64,000 nt of DNA from Astrocystis sublimbata (GCA_022453515.1 JAJNNY010000062.1:62001-126000), one strand, 5' to 3'; shown: positions 1 through 12,454, numbered from the stretch's first letter. Program-made: numbers and translations. Notes: generated by a model not told the origin, from the sequence alone.

Positions 1-552
1 TGCAGATTCTATCCCCTCAAGCGAAACCACTGCATACCCTTCAGCAACTATACCAGTTGTTTCGGTGTCCTCAAAACTACGATTACCTCCCGCGGCTGTT
101 GCACTATTGGTTTCGTTGTGCGTGTTCTTGTGATGCGCACGGCATTTGTAGTGTTATATGTTTAACTATCATGTTACATAACAGTCGAATTATCAAATAG
201 TTAGGAAGAGAAATAAGCTAATAGTACAATAATTTTTTTGAGAAAGAAAACTTGATAAAAACAGCTTTTATATAATGAAATCAATGAAGTCCAACTTCTC
301 GTAATAACTCTATTCAGAGGCATAGTCATCGCTGCATGAGTATACTCCCATCGTAGTTTCATTTCTGTATTCAACGCGACATTTCAAGGTTTCATGTTTC
401 TGATCTTACGTGAATGATCAAGCTTTCCAGTCTGCCTGTTTCTGCGCTAGTCCAATACTAATTACCACCCCCTTCTCTAGTGATAGGCTATCTGCTTTGA
501 CAATTCGCTTCCCCTTTGTTGTCCCTAAGTCTCTCAAAAGCGGTAATGGTAA
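1..552. other. intergenic, no gene seen
   Basis: AT-rich stretch downstream of the minus-strand membrane-protein gene that ends at 553. No open frame here looks like a protein. It probably holds the 3' UTR and terminator of that gene. Confidence 0.5.
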
Positions 553-3229
553 TTATGCTGTCGCGGATCTGGAATTGGTTCGTAGCTGTAGTTGATATTG
601 GGCTGATGGCACCGTTCTGATTGTATCTTCGTTGGCATTGGTGGTGTCGAGCTCGGGAATTATCTCATCATCTGGAAACACGGCAATGTGCGACGATAGA
701 CTTGGGGTGGCAGACTCGATCGTGTACGGCGATTGCTCCTGGACAACTGCAGTCACTCCTCCACAGTGTTCATTTATGCGAATTTCTGGGGAGCTAGGAG
801 TGCCGGAGTCGTCTTCGGTGTCACCGACCTCCGTCCCGTCGAGAGTCGGAGTAGTTTCAGAGACCAATGCGGTGTCTATTGCTGTTGCCGCTCTGTTCAG
901 CTTTGGATGTGTTGGGTCTGTGATATCTAGAGCAGCCAAAGGCACCGTAGCCGAAGTGGTCGGAACTTGTTCCGTGCAATGCGACCACGTCAGTGCCTTT
1001 TCGGAGTCGTCGTCGTGCATGAGCCTATGGAGTTGTAGTACACTGTTTGCTGTCCATTCGAGGTGCGCATAGGTTGCATGACCCCGTTTTCGATGGAGGT
1101 AATCTACTAGTGGTTCAAGGGAGAAGGATATCGCTACGATGACAAGTCCTGAAATGTATGTAAAAAGAAGGGCAAAGAAGTTGAAAGACGTGTAGGCTGT
1201 GCTCCGGATTTTCTAATTATCGCACGCTACTGTTAGCCGCCGAATGGGTCTTAGGCTCACTGGATCAAACATACCTGGTTCGAACACATCTGTCTTTGCG
1301 CAGAATCGGCCGGCGCGACCTTATTAGCTGCCAGTTCCGGGTCCGTTGGTCCTCGCGCTGTCTCCACGAGAGTGGCCTGCCAGAATGCCATGGTAATGGC
1401 CCAAGCGTGCGTTATATCAATCTGCCATTGATTAAGGGGGAGTTTCCCCTGTACACTGGCGGTCAGTGTCTGTGTCGATGCGAGCGCATCTGGTCCGTTT
1501 TCAAGGAAGACGTCTGCAATGCTCGGCAGGGTCGTTCGCAGTATCGAGGCGAACCAAGAAAATCGGCTGGCCGCTGCGTTCGCTGTGGTCCCCGGCACCA
1601 GCTCCGTGTTTTCGTCCCACACGTGTTCTCTGCTGATGCCTAGTAGTTCAAAAGCCCCAGCGGACGCATCGAGGAAACCTCCCAACGGGCCACATCTCTT
1701 TGAATTGCCGAAACAGAACTGGAATTGTGCTGTACACGCCAGAGGCGAGGCGGCTTCGGCTGGACGATATGTCTGTATATGATCTTTCGGGAGTCCCACT
1801 TCCACATCATAGTCGACCGCACGATACCAGGTGTCATTCATAGGTTCCGCGTATACAACACCGTTTCCACTCAGGAAAATGAGAAACGTATCGGCATCCG
1901 TTCGCCATATTTCATCGCGGGGAACAAAGTCTGATAGGAGAGAGCCTGTACTGCCGTTCGATGCATAGGACGAGAACGCTCTGCGAGCGTCGTAAGGATT
2001 AGCGGTCAATATGTTTCAGATTGGGGGTGCACCTCACACTAGAAGATAATTTGTGTCGATCCTGTCCCCTGGGTGGTGGCTATATTGTTGTTGAACACTT
2101 TTGACTTTATACGTATATTTGGGGTTGCCATTTGACAATAATAAGGGGCCATAATCGTATAAGGTATAGTTTTCGCCACCTTCTTTGTTAGGCATTCTGT
2201 AACCATTCGTCATCAACGGTGCGCACTGGACGATCTGTCGAGAAAGTATCCTCTCGTTTTGAGGAGCGTTTACTCCCAAGTGATGGTGACTGTCCACAAA
2301 TCCGGTATCAAGGTGGATGTTCGCAGAATCGGTGCGACATATGCTTGTATTGAACGGACAAGGGGAGTCGTAGTTAACGTAAGTAGGAATTCGCTCGGTG
2401 GCGTATGCATTGCAGTCCATCAGCCCTGTCGAATTTGTGTAGCACTGCTGGACATAGTTAAGAGCGCTTTTCGCCTCCTGTGAGCGGTGAGCTCTCTCTG
2501 GTCCGTGTAGGGCCCCGACTCCCCCCATGCCACATGCGCTTCCATTGAGAAGCACTTCAGTGCCGGCAGAGGATGATATTTGAGATGAGAAACCTCCGGC
2601 AACAGTGAATGCGCTCAGGCAAAAGAGAGCCGCCAAGAAAGAAGGCAACACATGCAGGAAAACCCGGGATGAGTGTCGCCATGCCCAGAACATGGAGCTG
2701 AACAATACAAGGGCCGAATCTGCCGAGACGGTATTGCGAAGAATTATCTGTCGCTGGTGGTGAATGGCGCCTCGAGGATCGTTCGTAGAGTGGTAGCGGT
2801 GAAGTCCAAAGCATGCGATCCTCCAGAATCGCGACCCGACGAAGGCAATGAAGAAAGCCGTAAATGCGATCAGAAGATTGCCATTCTGGCGTGATATTGT
2901 AAGGGTTTGACCCAGTACCTGGCCTCGAGACCAGTTTGTCCACAGGCCGAGATGAACCTGGTACTGCAAGGTCTGGCCGTGGGTTGACCAAGCCTCGGCT
3001 TTGAGAGCTTCCGTGGTGGTGTAAGAGAAGGTGATTGAGGGCAGGGCTCAAGGTCTTTGCTCCGTCTGGGTTGCTGAACTTCGTTACTGATGGGCCATCT
3101 GGGCTGAGTGAGTATTTGAAGGGAGTCGGCGTTGAGTGATATACCCCTGTCTTAAGGCTAGACAAGACTATCTTGTCATACTAAACATACACTATTGCTA
3201 CGTTACATACTTTGTTGATACCCATCCAT
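553..3229 (-). CDS. conserved fungal polytopic membrane protein, N-terminus broken or mis-spliced
   Basis: Function is unknown. I recognise the pattern of a large, uncharacterised family of filamentous ascomycetes: an N-terminal HLGLWTNWSRG segment, membrane helices, a cysteine- and N-glycosylation-rich outside loop, a last helix, then a cytoplasmic tail. The body closes in phase as three exons. The first ends at 2038. A 57-nt intron (2037-1981, GTGAGG, CTAAT, CGCAG) leads to 1980-1275. A 62-nt intron (1274-1213, GTATGT, TTAG) leads to 1212-553. The last exon opens with KIRSTAYTSFNFF and a membrane helix. The N-terminus does not close. The frame holding HLGLWTNWSRG has no ATG after its upstream TGA at 3048-3050. 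A family-like stretch, TGVYHSTPTPF, lies just upstream in another frame. A candidate ATG at 3229 with a 43-nt intron (3210-3168) would feed that second frame. Either a small intron was missed or a frameshift makes this a pseudogene. Confidence 0.72.
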
Positions 3230-6200
3230 GGCGATGAATATCATCATACGAGGATGTGCGCTAATATGGGGTTTCGACGCCCAGTTGTGATTATAGTGAC
3301 ACACAACCCCTTTCATTCAGGAGAACTCCATCCCGCCAATGGGGTCCTATGAGGTAGTAGCACAACATCTAACAGCCTGCTACTCATCGGAACGGCAGAC
3401 ATTCAGGCAGCCAATAAATCTCAGTAAGCCTATGCTGTGCGAGGTGAAGAGTAGGCAACCCCGCCTTACATGACATGATCAGACATCCGTTTATAATAAG
3501 TCAACGGCATGCGAAATTTGGCATAATCGAAGGAACTCGATCAATACCATCGCATCTCAGATACGCAGTAGGCCAAAAGACTTTTCATATATGATTATGC
3601 ATTCCAATATTTCTCTCAGCCACATTGAACACGAATTACAACAATAAATACAGCGGATTAAAGTCGAAAGCGCTCGCAAAACGAAGGTGGCAAAGTCTAA
3701 GAATAGCTCAATGCGAGGCGAATGACTGATATGACGGCGTTGCAGTTGCCCCATTTCATTTCATGTCGAAGAGATATTACTGGGGCCTTGATGAAAGGGG
3801 GCGGAGTGCGTGGGTGTGTTGATGCTATCGCACTGCCTTCTCAGGTATTGTATGACGAATGCTACGGCGATTTAACAAAACTACCCCTCACAAAATGTCC
3901 ATGCATTGGGGGCTCCAAATCTCGTACAACATCATAAAGCGGTTTGGTACGCTGTGGTTTCGTAAATAGTATGACTTACATTTCTTTATCGACCCGGTAA
4001 AATTACGATATGTCATAGTATCAAAAGCAGGATTAAAGTCACTTGTCCCAAGAGCAAAACTTAGAACTACAGTTCCCGTTTAAAGACTCCATTGAATCCG
4101 TGTTCTTGTATAAGCAGAGGAGACTTATAGCCGCATATAGCACCTTGATAATCAAAACATGATTCAATTTGCCAAGCTCACATTTATTAATAGAATGCTG
4201 AATGGTACCCGAAATCTTTGTATACGCATGCATTCTGTGTGACATCTTGGATACTACCTAAGACATGGAGGTTTTAAGGCCGTGTAGGGTGGCGGTGGCG
4301 AGTTGGGGTGGGGGCCGCGTTTTTAGATTAATACAATGGCGATGCAATATAAGGAGTAAATTAATATTGGAACGTATTTCAGACGGAAAACTTCACAACT
4401 AAGAGATAGGAGAAAGCAGGGCGTCTAAAAGGGAATGGAAGGTAAGGCAGTCAATAGAAGCAGATAAACACTCCTACTAGAGCCGATGGGAATTAACAGT
4501 GCATACGTTTTAGGTAGAGCAGATGTCGCAAGGTATCTATTTACCTACTTAGTACCTAGGTAAGCAGCCTTCAAACGTTACCAAGCAGGCAATCACAGCT
4601 GGACAACGTTATCGGAACTTTGCTCGATCAGAGATTCAGAATTGGGAAATCTCATTTTGAAGATAGCCACAGTCACTGCCTTTCACTTAGAGTCTATAAC
4701 ATTGCCTCAGGTAGTTTTATACCAAGTGAAGAAATCCAGTAGTAGTCACGTAGATAAGTGGAATAGTAGGGTTCAGGCGTTACCTCTATTGATTCCTGGG
4801 CTCTATCGGACCGTTGGGGTCGGCTAGTCTTTATATACACGATTCTGACATCCAAATAACCCCTTGCCAAAGAGTCCCTGGGTCCCAGTGAGGCTCATGC
4901 TACCGTAGCACCTGACATATTGATCCGAATGCGCGAGCGGGAACAAGAGTACAATTTGACCTTGGACTGATGGCCCGTCTCTACGACAAGGAAAATCCAA
5001 CACCTAAGCACAGGCACTAAAAGTCCCAAAGCATCAATCCTTTACCTACTAGAACAGATAGTATTCAAGGCTTTGAAACCATTCCAGACCATTGTAGTTA
5101 AGCCAGGGCCATTACACGCACGGTTCTTTCCCCAATTCGATTTTGATGGACTTGGAACTCAACTTGTATCTCAATTTGAAACCCAAACCAAGACTCAATC
5201 TGAAATTCGTGAATTTGAATCCGAGCTTTTCCAGGCCTTGGCAGAACTGGTTGGTAGCATGAGAAAGACGCTGCAAGTGCAAGTTTTAGCAAATGTTGGA
5301 CAATAACGAAATCCCATCGTGAAGCCGAACTTCATTAATTAGTGACACACTACTGTGTTGATCAAGCAGTTTGTATTTATTTCCACTATCGTGAATACCT
5401 TCCTCCGTATACACAGTCCCATTTTACTTTCGAGTATTTCTTTTGTCGAATTCGCCGCCCAGAGAGATTGAATCAGCATATTCATACGACTTAGTGCTTT
5501 TCGTACTATTCCCACGTTCTTCGCCAGTGCCGGTCTTATAGCCTCTGAGAGAGTTCCACGGGTCTTCTTTCGTGCTTTGGTTGAGCCAACCTAGTAGTTG
5601 CTCACTGGGGTGCTTCCGTGAAGAGGCGGTTTTGCCTTGAGCGACACGTCAGTTTGTCTTGTGAAGCTTGATGGGTGAGAATGTATTACTTTTCAAGGGG
5701 GCTTCAGACATCGTGCCACACTTTTCGGTATCGCTTCTTGGGTCTCGGTGAGGGAGTGTTGAGTTGGGTAAAAGTGAAGCGTGATTTAGTAGATCATATA
5801 TGGGCTGGACCTGGTACTATGTTGACGAAGTTGATTGTTGGAGCAGTTATCAGAACAAGGTACAATGTAGCCCTTTTACTAGATATTGCTATGTGATCAG
5901 ACTGTCTTTATATATTGCGAACTTCCATTGACATTCACATAGTCCTCCAAAGTAAGTTCAATCTTGAAATTCGGCTCAAAACCGGCACTAACGATGCAAT
6001 GTCAGTTGCTTCTCCCACTATTACGACATTCAGGGCATCTTGTCGATTGTGCTCGTCATTCTGCGAACGTTAATATCTCCAATCAGCGAAATTGGCCTTG
6101 AGGGCAGACGGGATCTCAAGGGATGTCCGTTATGTGGCTTATCTGCGATTTCGATGATCGTCAAGACGCCTTGTCCCAGACCAATCAAGAAAAGGGCCTT

Positions 6201-6760
6201 CAATCGCGCAGATGTTGCAATGTGTGTTGCCTGTCATGCTCAGCTAAGTTCATACACTTTCTCGAGTGTCGTGTCAATCAATACCCCAAGCCTGCTTTGA
6301 AAGCTTTGCACGAAAGCCAATCAAAATAAAGGGCCTAAAAACACAACAGAAGTGTGGGATGATGGGTGGCATGTGCTGAAAAGGCTCGGCGTAGAGATGA
6401 TACGTACATGCAGTATTTACAGCCCAAAACTTCGGATCCATGCTTGGAGTCTGCCTTACATGTTAATGCAGCTCTGTTGGCCAATCTGAAGGTACCTCCA
6501 TGTATATAAAGTACTTGTTACCCCTCAAGCCAAGCCAATCAGAAAAAGGGCCTAGGGCCTTACGGGTCGCTTGAGGTTCCGGTGCTGCTGCTACCTTGTA
6601 ACAGCCCGTAAGTCCATAGGTAATATTTAGTCCAGCTTGCACCCTTCAACCCATTCCGCTATTTTCTGTTTGTGAGCATCATCAATTACCACCAACTCTG
6701 CTTGGCTAAATACCTCGATCCAGAACTAAATCTATTCCAGACATAGTCATTTGGCGTTGA
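3230..6760. other. AT-rich gene desert with possible decayed reading frame
   Basis: About 3.5 kb with only short open frames. On the minus strand, 5424-5847 is one frame interrupted by TGA (5649-5651) and TAG (5817-5819). Its composition is protein-like (HPSEQLLGWLNQS, YADSISLGGEFDK), but I cannot name it. Three near-copies of a 19-20 bp motif lie at 6181, 6317 and 6535. A TACCTAGGTA palindrome lies at 4553-4562. I see no intact transposon. Confidence 0.4.
6181..6553. repeat. three near-copies of CCAATCAxxAxAAAGGGCCT
   Basis: Copies at 6181-6199, 6317-6336 and 6535-6553 share CCAATCA, an A-rich centre and AAAGGGCCT. Spacing is irregular (136 and 218 nt), so it is a dispersed rather than a tandem repeat. 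On the minus strand copies 1 and 3 would both read ALFLIGL, so they may be fragments of one older coding or mobile sequence. Its origin is unknown. Confidence 0.55.
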
Positions 6761-7549
6761 CGCGCCGGCTCCTCCGGCGCTTTTGACATTCAAAGCCTCC
6801 CGTTCTCACTTGATCATCACTTCAACCCAGATAATCAATCCCACGTCGACTGGTTGGACGTATTTGATTGGGAGAAATATTCTAGGGATTCATTTTGCCC
6901 ATCTGCTTTTCATTCAACTCCCTTTCGTGATTCATTGCTCCAACCTACTTCATCGCGTGACTATTTGAAGGAGACCCCACTAGCAATCGCTTCATCATGC
7001 CTTCCCATAGCAACAGCACTGGGTACAAACCCCACATCTTCCGTTCGGATCTCGTATGCAGCCATACCAAGATCATTCTCCAATGCACATGCATGCTCAA
7101 TATGTAATGAGCCCCAATCTGACATCGATCAATTGATGTAAGTCGCTAATCATCTAATATTGAACTCATTTCCAATTATCGACTGACACTACGCCTATCA
7201 GCGACCATATCGCGACAAGGCATCCCGAGACAACCTCAGACTCAAGGAAGCCTTACTTCTGTGGCCGACCGAGCTGTTCACGCTTCCGGTCACTCAAGGA
7301 CTTTAAGCGCCATTTAACAACGACGGCATGTCATAATCCCTTAAAATGGCACTGCTGCTGCGGTTTCCAATGCTCCAGAAAAGACAACTTCCGAAAGCAT
7401 TTTGAAAGTTGCATAGTTGAAGCCCCTTTCGAGTACGTGTGCTCGTGTGGGTACTCCATCGATAGCTGTGCAGACGATTCCCGCACTATCTTCGAAAAGC
7501 ACTTTGAAGCTTGCGGAAAAGGTGTGAGAGGGAGGCCGCGAAAGCATTG
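6761..7549 (+). CDS. C2H2-type zinc-finger protein, 5' end unresolved
   Basis: Putative DNA-binding regulator. Exon A runs in an open frame from 6761 to 7137 and ends at a strong GTAAGT donor. A 64-nt intron (7138-7201, ACTGAC branch, ATCAG acceptor) leads to exon B, 7202-7549, and the phase closes as ATC. The joined frame gives HACSICNEP..IDHIATRHP, then two zinc-finger-like units: FCGRPSC..FKRHLTTTACH and WHCCCGFQCSRKDNFRKHFESC. The last residues are GVRGRPRKH, with an AT-hook-like GRP core. A TGA at 6758-6760 closes the frame upstream, and no in-frame ATG exists in exon A before the splice. A first exon must therefore lie farther upstream, spliced perhaps at the AG at 6795, or the start has been lost. 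The finger spacings are irregular. Treat it as a real zinc-finger coding sequence that may be a truncated or decaying copy. Confidence 0.6.
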
Positions 7550-8596
7550 AAACAGATTGCGTATAACAGGCAAGAAAAATAAAACATAAAAAAACCAAGC
7601 CAGGGTCCCGATGACTGGAAAATGTGTCGGATGATGGTCCAGGATCGGAAGCGACTTCGCCTGGCCAACATTTACCACTGCGAAGAACGCCCCTAGGCGA
7701 TAATTACCTAGTCGACCCTTCACACATCCAGAACAATCAATTGTTTTGACGGTTTCCTTCTCATCATCCACGTTCTTGGATTCTGGTCCTACAGGAGGAA
7801 TGATCGCGTTCAAATTTGGTCATGTAAAGACTAACTAATTGTGTGGTAGTCGCACACAAGTCTTGTATTTCCCAACTCTTTCTATATAATCGGCTACGGG
7901 CATTGCAATGGGGCTGTAGGGGCTATGGATCTGACAAAGGGCTAGTTGATCAAGGGCCTAGGTGGACTATTGTACTATATATTGTTGACATTTCCAGTGC
8001 GATAAATTTTTTAGTTTTTTCCTACTTTTCAGCCATGTACCTTCGAAGCTTTGGTACTTGCGTTGCTTTCAATTGATCAATATATTCCCCTCCTATTATT
8101 CTATCTAATACGTATGTGACAGTAGTAGGGTTGTGGTGTTTTGGACTCTGTCCCGAAGGCTCTATAGCCCTCCGGCGCTGCTTCAGTATCGGGTGCCAAG
8201 GTAGCATAAGCCTTACTATAACCCAGGAACTCCCTTATCGAGGGCTGTTAGGGGTATGGGATCTGTATATTTAGGGACTGGGCGGCTCCTACTACATGGG
8301 GAAGTCCAGAAATCAATAGAATTGACACCTCACCTCTACTATTCTACTTAACTACGTGGCTACTACTATATTCCTTCACTCTGTCGCAAAGGCATTTGAT
8401 AACGGGCTACCATAGCAATTTCGAGATAAAGCAGAACTGATTCTGCTACACTCGACATTCCACAATCTCACACACACATTAAACCTTTTTTGGTTTCAAA
8501 ACTGATTAGTTCTAATTACTTAAACTTATACTTATACTAATGATGATGATAACGACAACGATCAATGAAGATGAGGTAATGTGCGACACCTCTGTC
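7550..8596. other. intergenic, no gene seen
   Basis: Low-GC DNA between the zinc-finger gene and the 3' end of the phosphate symporter. Short CTATAG/GGGCT-rich patches near 7900-8300 look like old repeat debris, but no terminal repeats or transposase fragments are visible. Confidence 0.45.
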
Positions 8597-10850
8597 CTAC
8601 CACCGCGGCGCATTCAGAATCACAGCCATCAATATCCCACTGATAAGGCCCGCAATCGGCAGCGTGAAGATCCAGCCGCCGTAGATCCAGGCAATCATGC
8701 GCCAGTTCAGCGCGCGCCAGTCGCCGTTGCACAGGCCGACGCCGACGATGGCGCCCGTGATGCACTGCGTCGTCGAGACGGGAAGCTCTGTTTTCGCACA
8801 AGTCGCATTAGCATATTCCATCGCATCATCGCATCATCGCATCACAGGAATTGGGAGTGGGTAACATGCATAGTGGCGGAGTAGAGGAAGGGTGATGAAT
8901 TCAATTAAAAAGGGTAAGGGGAAAAGGGGTCGGGAAGGGACAAAGAGAAGGGAAAGGGGGTTGGGACTATACTTACTCAACCGCGTAGCCACAATAATAG
9001 TAATGGCGCTCCCTAGCTCCATCGAGAAGCCGCGCGACGGCGAGTTGAGCGTCAGCTTATTACCAAGATTGCGCATGATGTTGTAGCCGTAGGTCCAGAG
9101 GCCGATGACGAGGGCGCCGGCGCCGAAGGCCAGGATCCACGTCGGCACGGGCGCCTTGGAGGGGATCTCGCCGCTGCGCCAGATCTCGTAGATGGTGGCG
9201 AAGGGGCCGATGGCGCTGCTCACGTCAGTACGCGTTTCCTGAACATGTAGGCAAATAGGTGTAAGGAAAAGGAGGTAGGATAAAGAGTTAGACAAAGACA
9301 AAGGCAAAGGCAAAACTCACTTTGAAATATCATTAGCCCCATGCGTAAAGCTCGCCGTAGCAGCCGTCATGACCTGGAGGAACGAGTACATGAACTCAGC
9401 CTTATTATCAAAGTGCGTGGCGCGCGCATGCGCATCTTCCAGATCTCCAGAAAACATATCCTTCTCCTTCTGCGCGCTGACCACGTCCTGGTCTACGCCG
9501 TGCAGCACCGCCCGCTTGAAGTACCAGAACAGCATCGCGCCGCTATGCCACGGCAGCTTCTCGGGCCGCGGCCCGATCAGCGATTTGTGCGGGCGCTTGG
9601 CGAAGCGCGCCCGGGGTTGCGCTGAGGAGGAGGCTGTGTCGCTGTCGCGCGAGGAGGCGATGATGGCCGCTTCTTTGTCTGTTGGGGTTTGCGTTGTTGC
9701 GGCCTCTGCCCCCCCCGCGGCTTCGATATCATCTGTATTCTCCGCCGCGCGTTGCGCGTCCAGCTCTTCGCGTGTAAGGTGGCCTTCATAGAAATCGCGA
9801 ATCGGGCTCTCGAAGTCCTCAGGCGGCGTCGGAGGCTCAGGGCGTCTGAGGAGAAGCGGGCCCTTATAGATATGGTACCAGCGCAGCTGCCAGTCCTCGA
9901 CGACCACGACGCGCCACAGCCAGGGCATGAAGAATATAGCAACCAGCGCGGCCCAAGCGACGCCGGTACCAATAATAGCGCCGGCAATCCCGCCCTCGGT
10001 CAAATCAACCTTGTAGCTACCTCCCTTCCAGATCAGAAGCATAGCCAGCAGAACGGCTGTGAGGCCGAAGTACACGGGGATCAGCGCAAAGGCTTTTTTG
10101 ACCGGGTCCTTGCGCAGCATGACGCCGTACTTGGTGCTGAGGAAGAGCGCAGAGGCGAAGAAGGCTGAGAGACCTGGGGCTACGATCCATGCGAGGAACA
10201 CGGAGACGACGCCTGTGTTGATCTTGTCCGTGCCGACGGCGCTTGAGGGCGCCACCCAGGTTACCTTTTCGGCGCCGATGGAGGCGATGCCCATGCCCAC
10301 GACGCCGCCGAGGAGAGAGTGCGTTGTCGATACGGGGAGACCGATTTTCGTGGCGATGGTGAGCCAGATTGATGAGCCCATGATCGCGCACACCATGCCG
10401 AGCATGAGAACCGCGGGTTGCCCTTCGTAGTGGTCGGGACTGACGATCTTGGTACGAATGGTGTCCGCCACTGTGGTAGGTGGAGTTAGTGTTCGTGAAT
10501 CCTAAGCTCATGATATGTAGGTAAGTTACTTACCACGAGCACCCACGCCAACAGCTCCTCCGAACTCGAAGATACTCGCTCCTATCATGGCCTGCATCAA
10601 CGTCAACGACCGCGACGCGACCGAGGTCGCCCACGAGTTGGCGACATCATTGGCGCCTATACACGAAACAATGTCAGTGGAAGCTACCTAACAAAACAAG
10701 AAAGCCTCCCCCCCTTCCCCTCCTTGCTTTCACAAGGCATGCAGATGTGTAGATACTAGGGGTCGGATGCTACATACCGATGTTCCAGGCGTCAAGAGTC
10801 GCGAAGATGACGCCCAAGGCGAAGAGGTAGTCGTACTGAGTCAACACCAT
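8597..10850 (-). CDS. pho-4: Na+/phosphate symporter, PHO89/pho-4 type (PiT family)
   Basis: High-affinity phosphate transporter of the plasma membrane, driving phosphate uptake with sodium. Five exons close exactly to 591 aa: 10850-10778, 10656-10534, 10470-9321, 9215-8977 and 8787-8597. The introns have GTATGT/GTAAGT/GTGAGT donors, CTAAC or CTGAC branches and CAG/TAG acceptors. The start [13 protein letters not shown] is the usual start of the family. Both PiT signature halves are present. GANDVANS lies near residue 25, across the first splice, and HGANDISNAIGP lies near residue 442, across the third. Each half also carries GLPVSTT-like or LPVSTTQ helices. A hydrophilic loop of about 200 residues (roughly 230-430) separates the halves, as expected. 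The 189-nt fourth intron contains a CATCGCATC repeat. Neurospora pho-4 is controlled by NUC-1 through CACGTG; one such site lies at 11991-11996. Confidence 0.95.
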
Positions 10851-12454
10851 CGTGGGTATGCTGCCCGCACAAGATACAAGATGGCTCCGGTATCAGTTGG
10901 TTTGGTCGATCTTGCTTGCCTACTGGCTTGGTGTGATAATGCAGGACCAAGCTGCAGCCCTGAGCAGACACACATGGTTACTTTATATATATGTGTCTCT
11001 ACATATTGGATATGTCCGATCCCGTCCTATTCCGTCCAGCCTTGGTACCTCTTGGTCGGGATCGAGAACAAATCGAGATCACTAACCCTCGTGTCTCAAA
11101 GAATCCGCATGGGCCGAGGGCAGCAGCAAGGCTTCAGATCTCGAAAATCCATCCCAGCTTTCCTACAGAACCAACCAATGACTGTGACACATCGAAGAAC
11201 GTGGTCGTTCAACATTAACGTTTTTGCCATCCGCCCAGAGCCGCCGAGGAAGCTGGGCGGAAGCGGCCAGGCACGCGAGCAGCAGATGGTGTGGCTAGAA
11301 AGCTCGTCCCAAGCATTGGCAAGCCTGTCCAGCTATACTTGGCATGTCCCGACACTAGGGCAGGCAGCGCGCGTGGCGATTTTGTTTCTTTCGGTGAATG
11401 TTTCCGGAGCTAGAAGCGTAGTTTGGGGTTAATGGGATGAATTGATGTAGGAAATATCAATCAATCTAATTGCCATGTCTCCCTCCTCATGGGCAATTGA
11501 GTCGTCTCGTCTTCCCCTTCCCCTTTCGGCTCATGCTTCATCGAAGCTTCGGTCCAGGAACGAGTGCAGGCCATTGCTGTCCACCAATGCCTTAAACTTA
11601 CAACCACTCCTCGCCCTCAAAACCTCGCTTTTCCCACTCTCAAGGCTGCCGCTTGAACAAGGCAAAAGACCCGATGGCCATCCATCACTCCGTCCATGTA
11701 CGAGTACACATGTCGGCCGCTAGTGTCTTGGTCGCGATGAAAGGAACTCAGTCCGCTTGTCCTCTTGTCCTCTTGGCCTTCGTAGTGTCTGCCTGTCAAT
11801 TCGATGGATTGGATTTCGTCCTTTTTCGTGGGCTGGACTCGGCGACTTGGCGACCTTATATATTCGCTGACCTCGGCGCGCGTGAAGTTCGATTGAGGCT
11901 CTTGGCGGGCATCCTAGTCTGTGCTTGGCCGTCGTCTTGTCTTGTGTTAGCCCCGATGCCAGCTCGACCTATGAGATGGCGTCCTCGACACACGTGGGAT
12001 TTGGACGATGGACATCAATGGCCAAAAACGGCATCTATATTGCAGGGATACTAGTTATGGGTGGCTCGTTTACTCGGAAACATAATACGATCGCTGTATG
12101 TCATTTGTCCGGATTGTTTCCTCATAGTCAGTATATGAGCGAGCAATTGCATCGTTAAGCTAGCTGAGCTTAGCTATGCCTCCCTCTAGAAAACCCAATG
12201 ATCTGGAACTTGGCTGCTTTAAGCCGATGTAGTATCATAGCAGCCAGATTCTCACATAGAACGAAGGACATGCATTACTCGGTGGGCAAGCCCGGGGATC
12301 GACATAACAAGGTTCCAAGGTTTAGTTCTTTATAGAACAGCTATGAGCATGTTTGCTTGCTGCATCACTCACTCAATACCTATGCTCTGCATAACACCAT
12401 TTTGTTAGAAACTCACTTCCGCCCCTGACCATCACGCAGCCCACCCATACCCCT
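10851..12454. other. upstream region of phosphate symporter; no gene seen
   Basis: 1.6 kb between two minus-strand genes. It must hold the promoter and 5' UTR of the phosphate symporter and the 3' end of the 349-aa gene. Open frames here on both strands lack ATG starts or protein-like composition. Confidence 0.5.
11991..11996. promoter_or_regulatory. CACGTG E-box, possible NUC-1/PHO4-type site
   Basis: A perfect CACGTG palindrome sits 1141 bp upstream of the phosphate symporter ATG. In Neurospora the bHLH factor NUC-1 binds this core at phosphate-regulated genes. The hexamer also occurs by chance elsewhere in the window (for example 30340), so this is only a candidate. Confidence 0.3.

Noticed and set aside
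7331..7813. 160-codon minus-strand frame
   Set aside because: It lies opposite the zinc-finger exon, whose cysteine/histidine pattern and splice phase are much more convincing.
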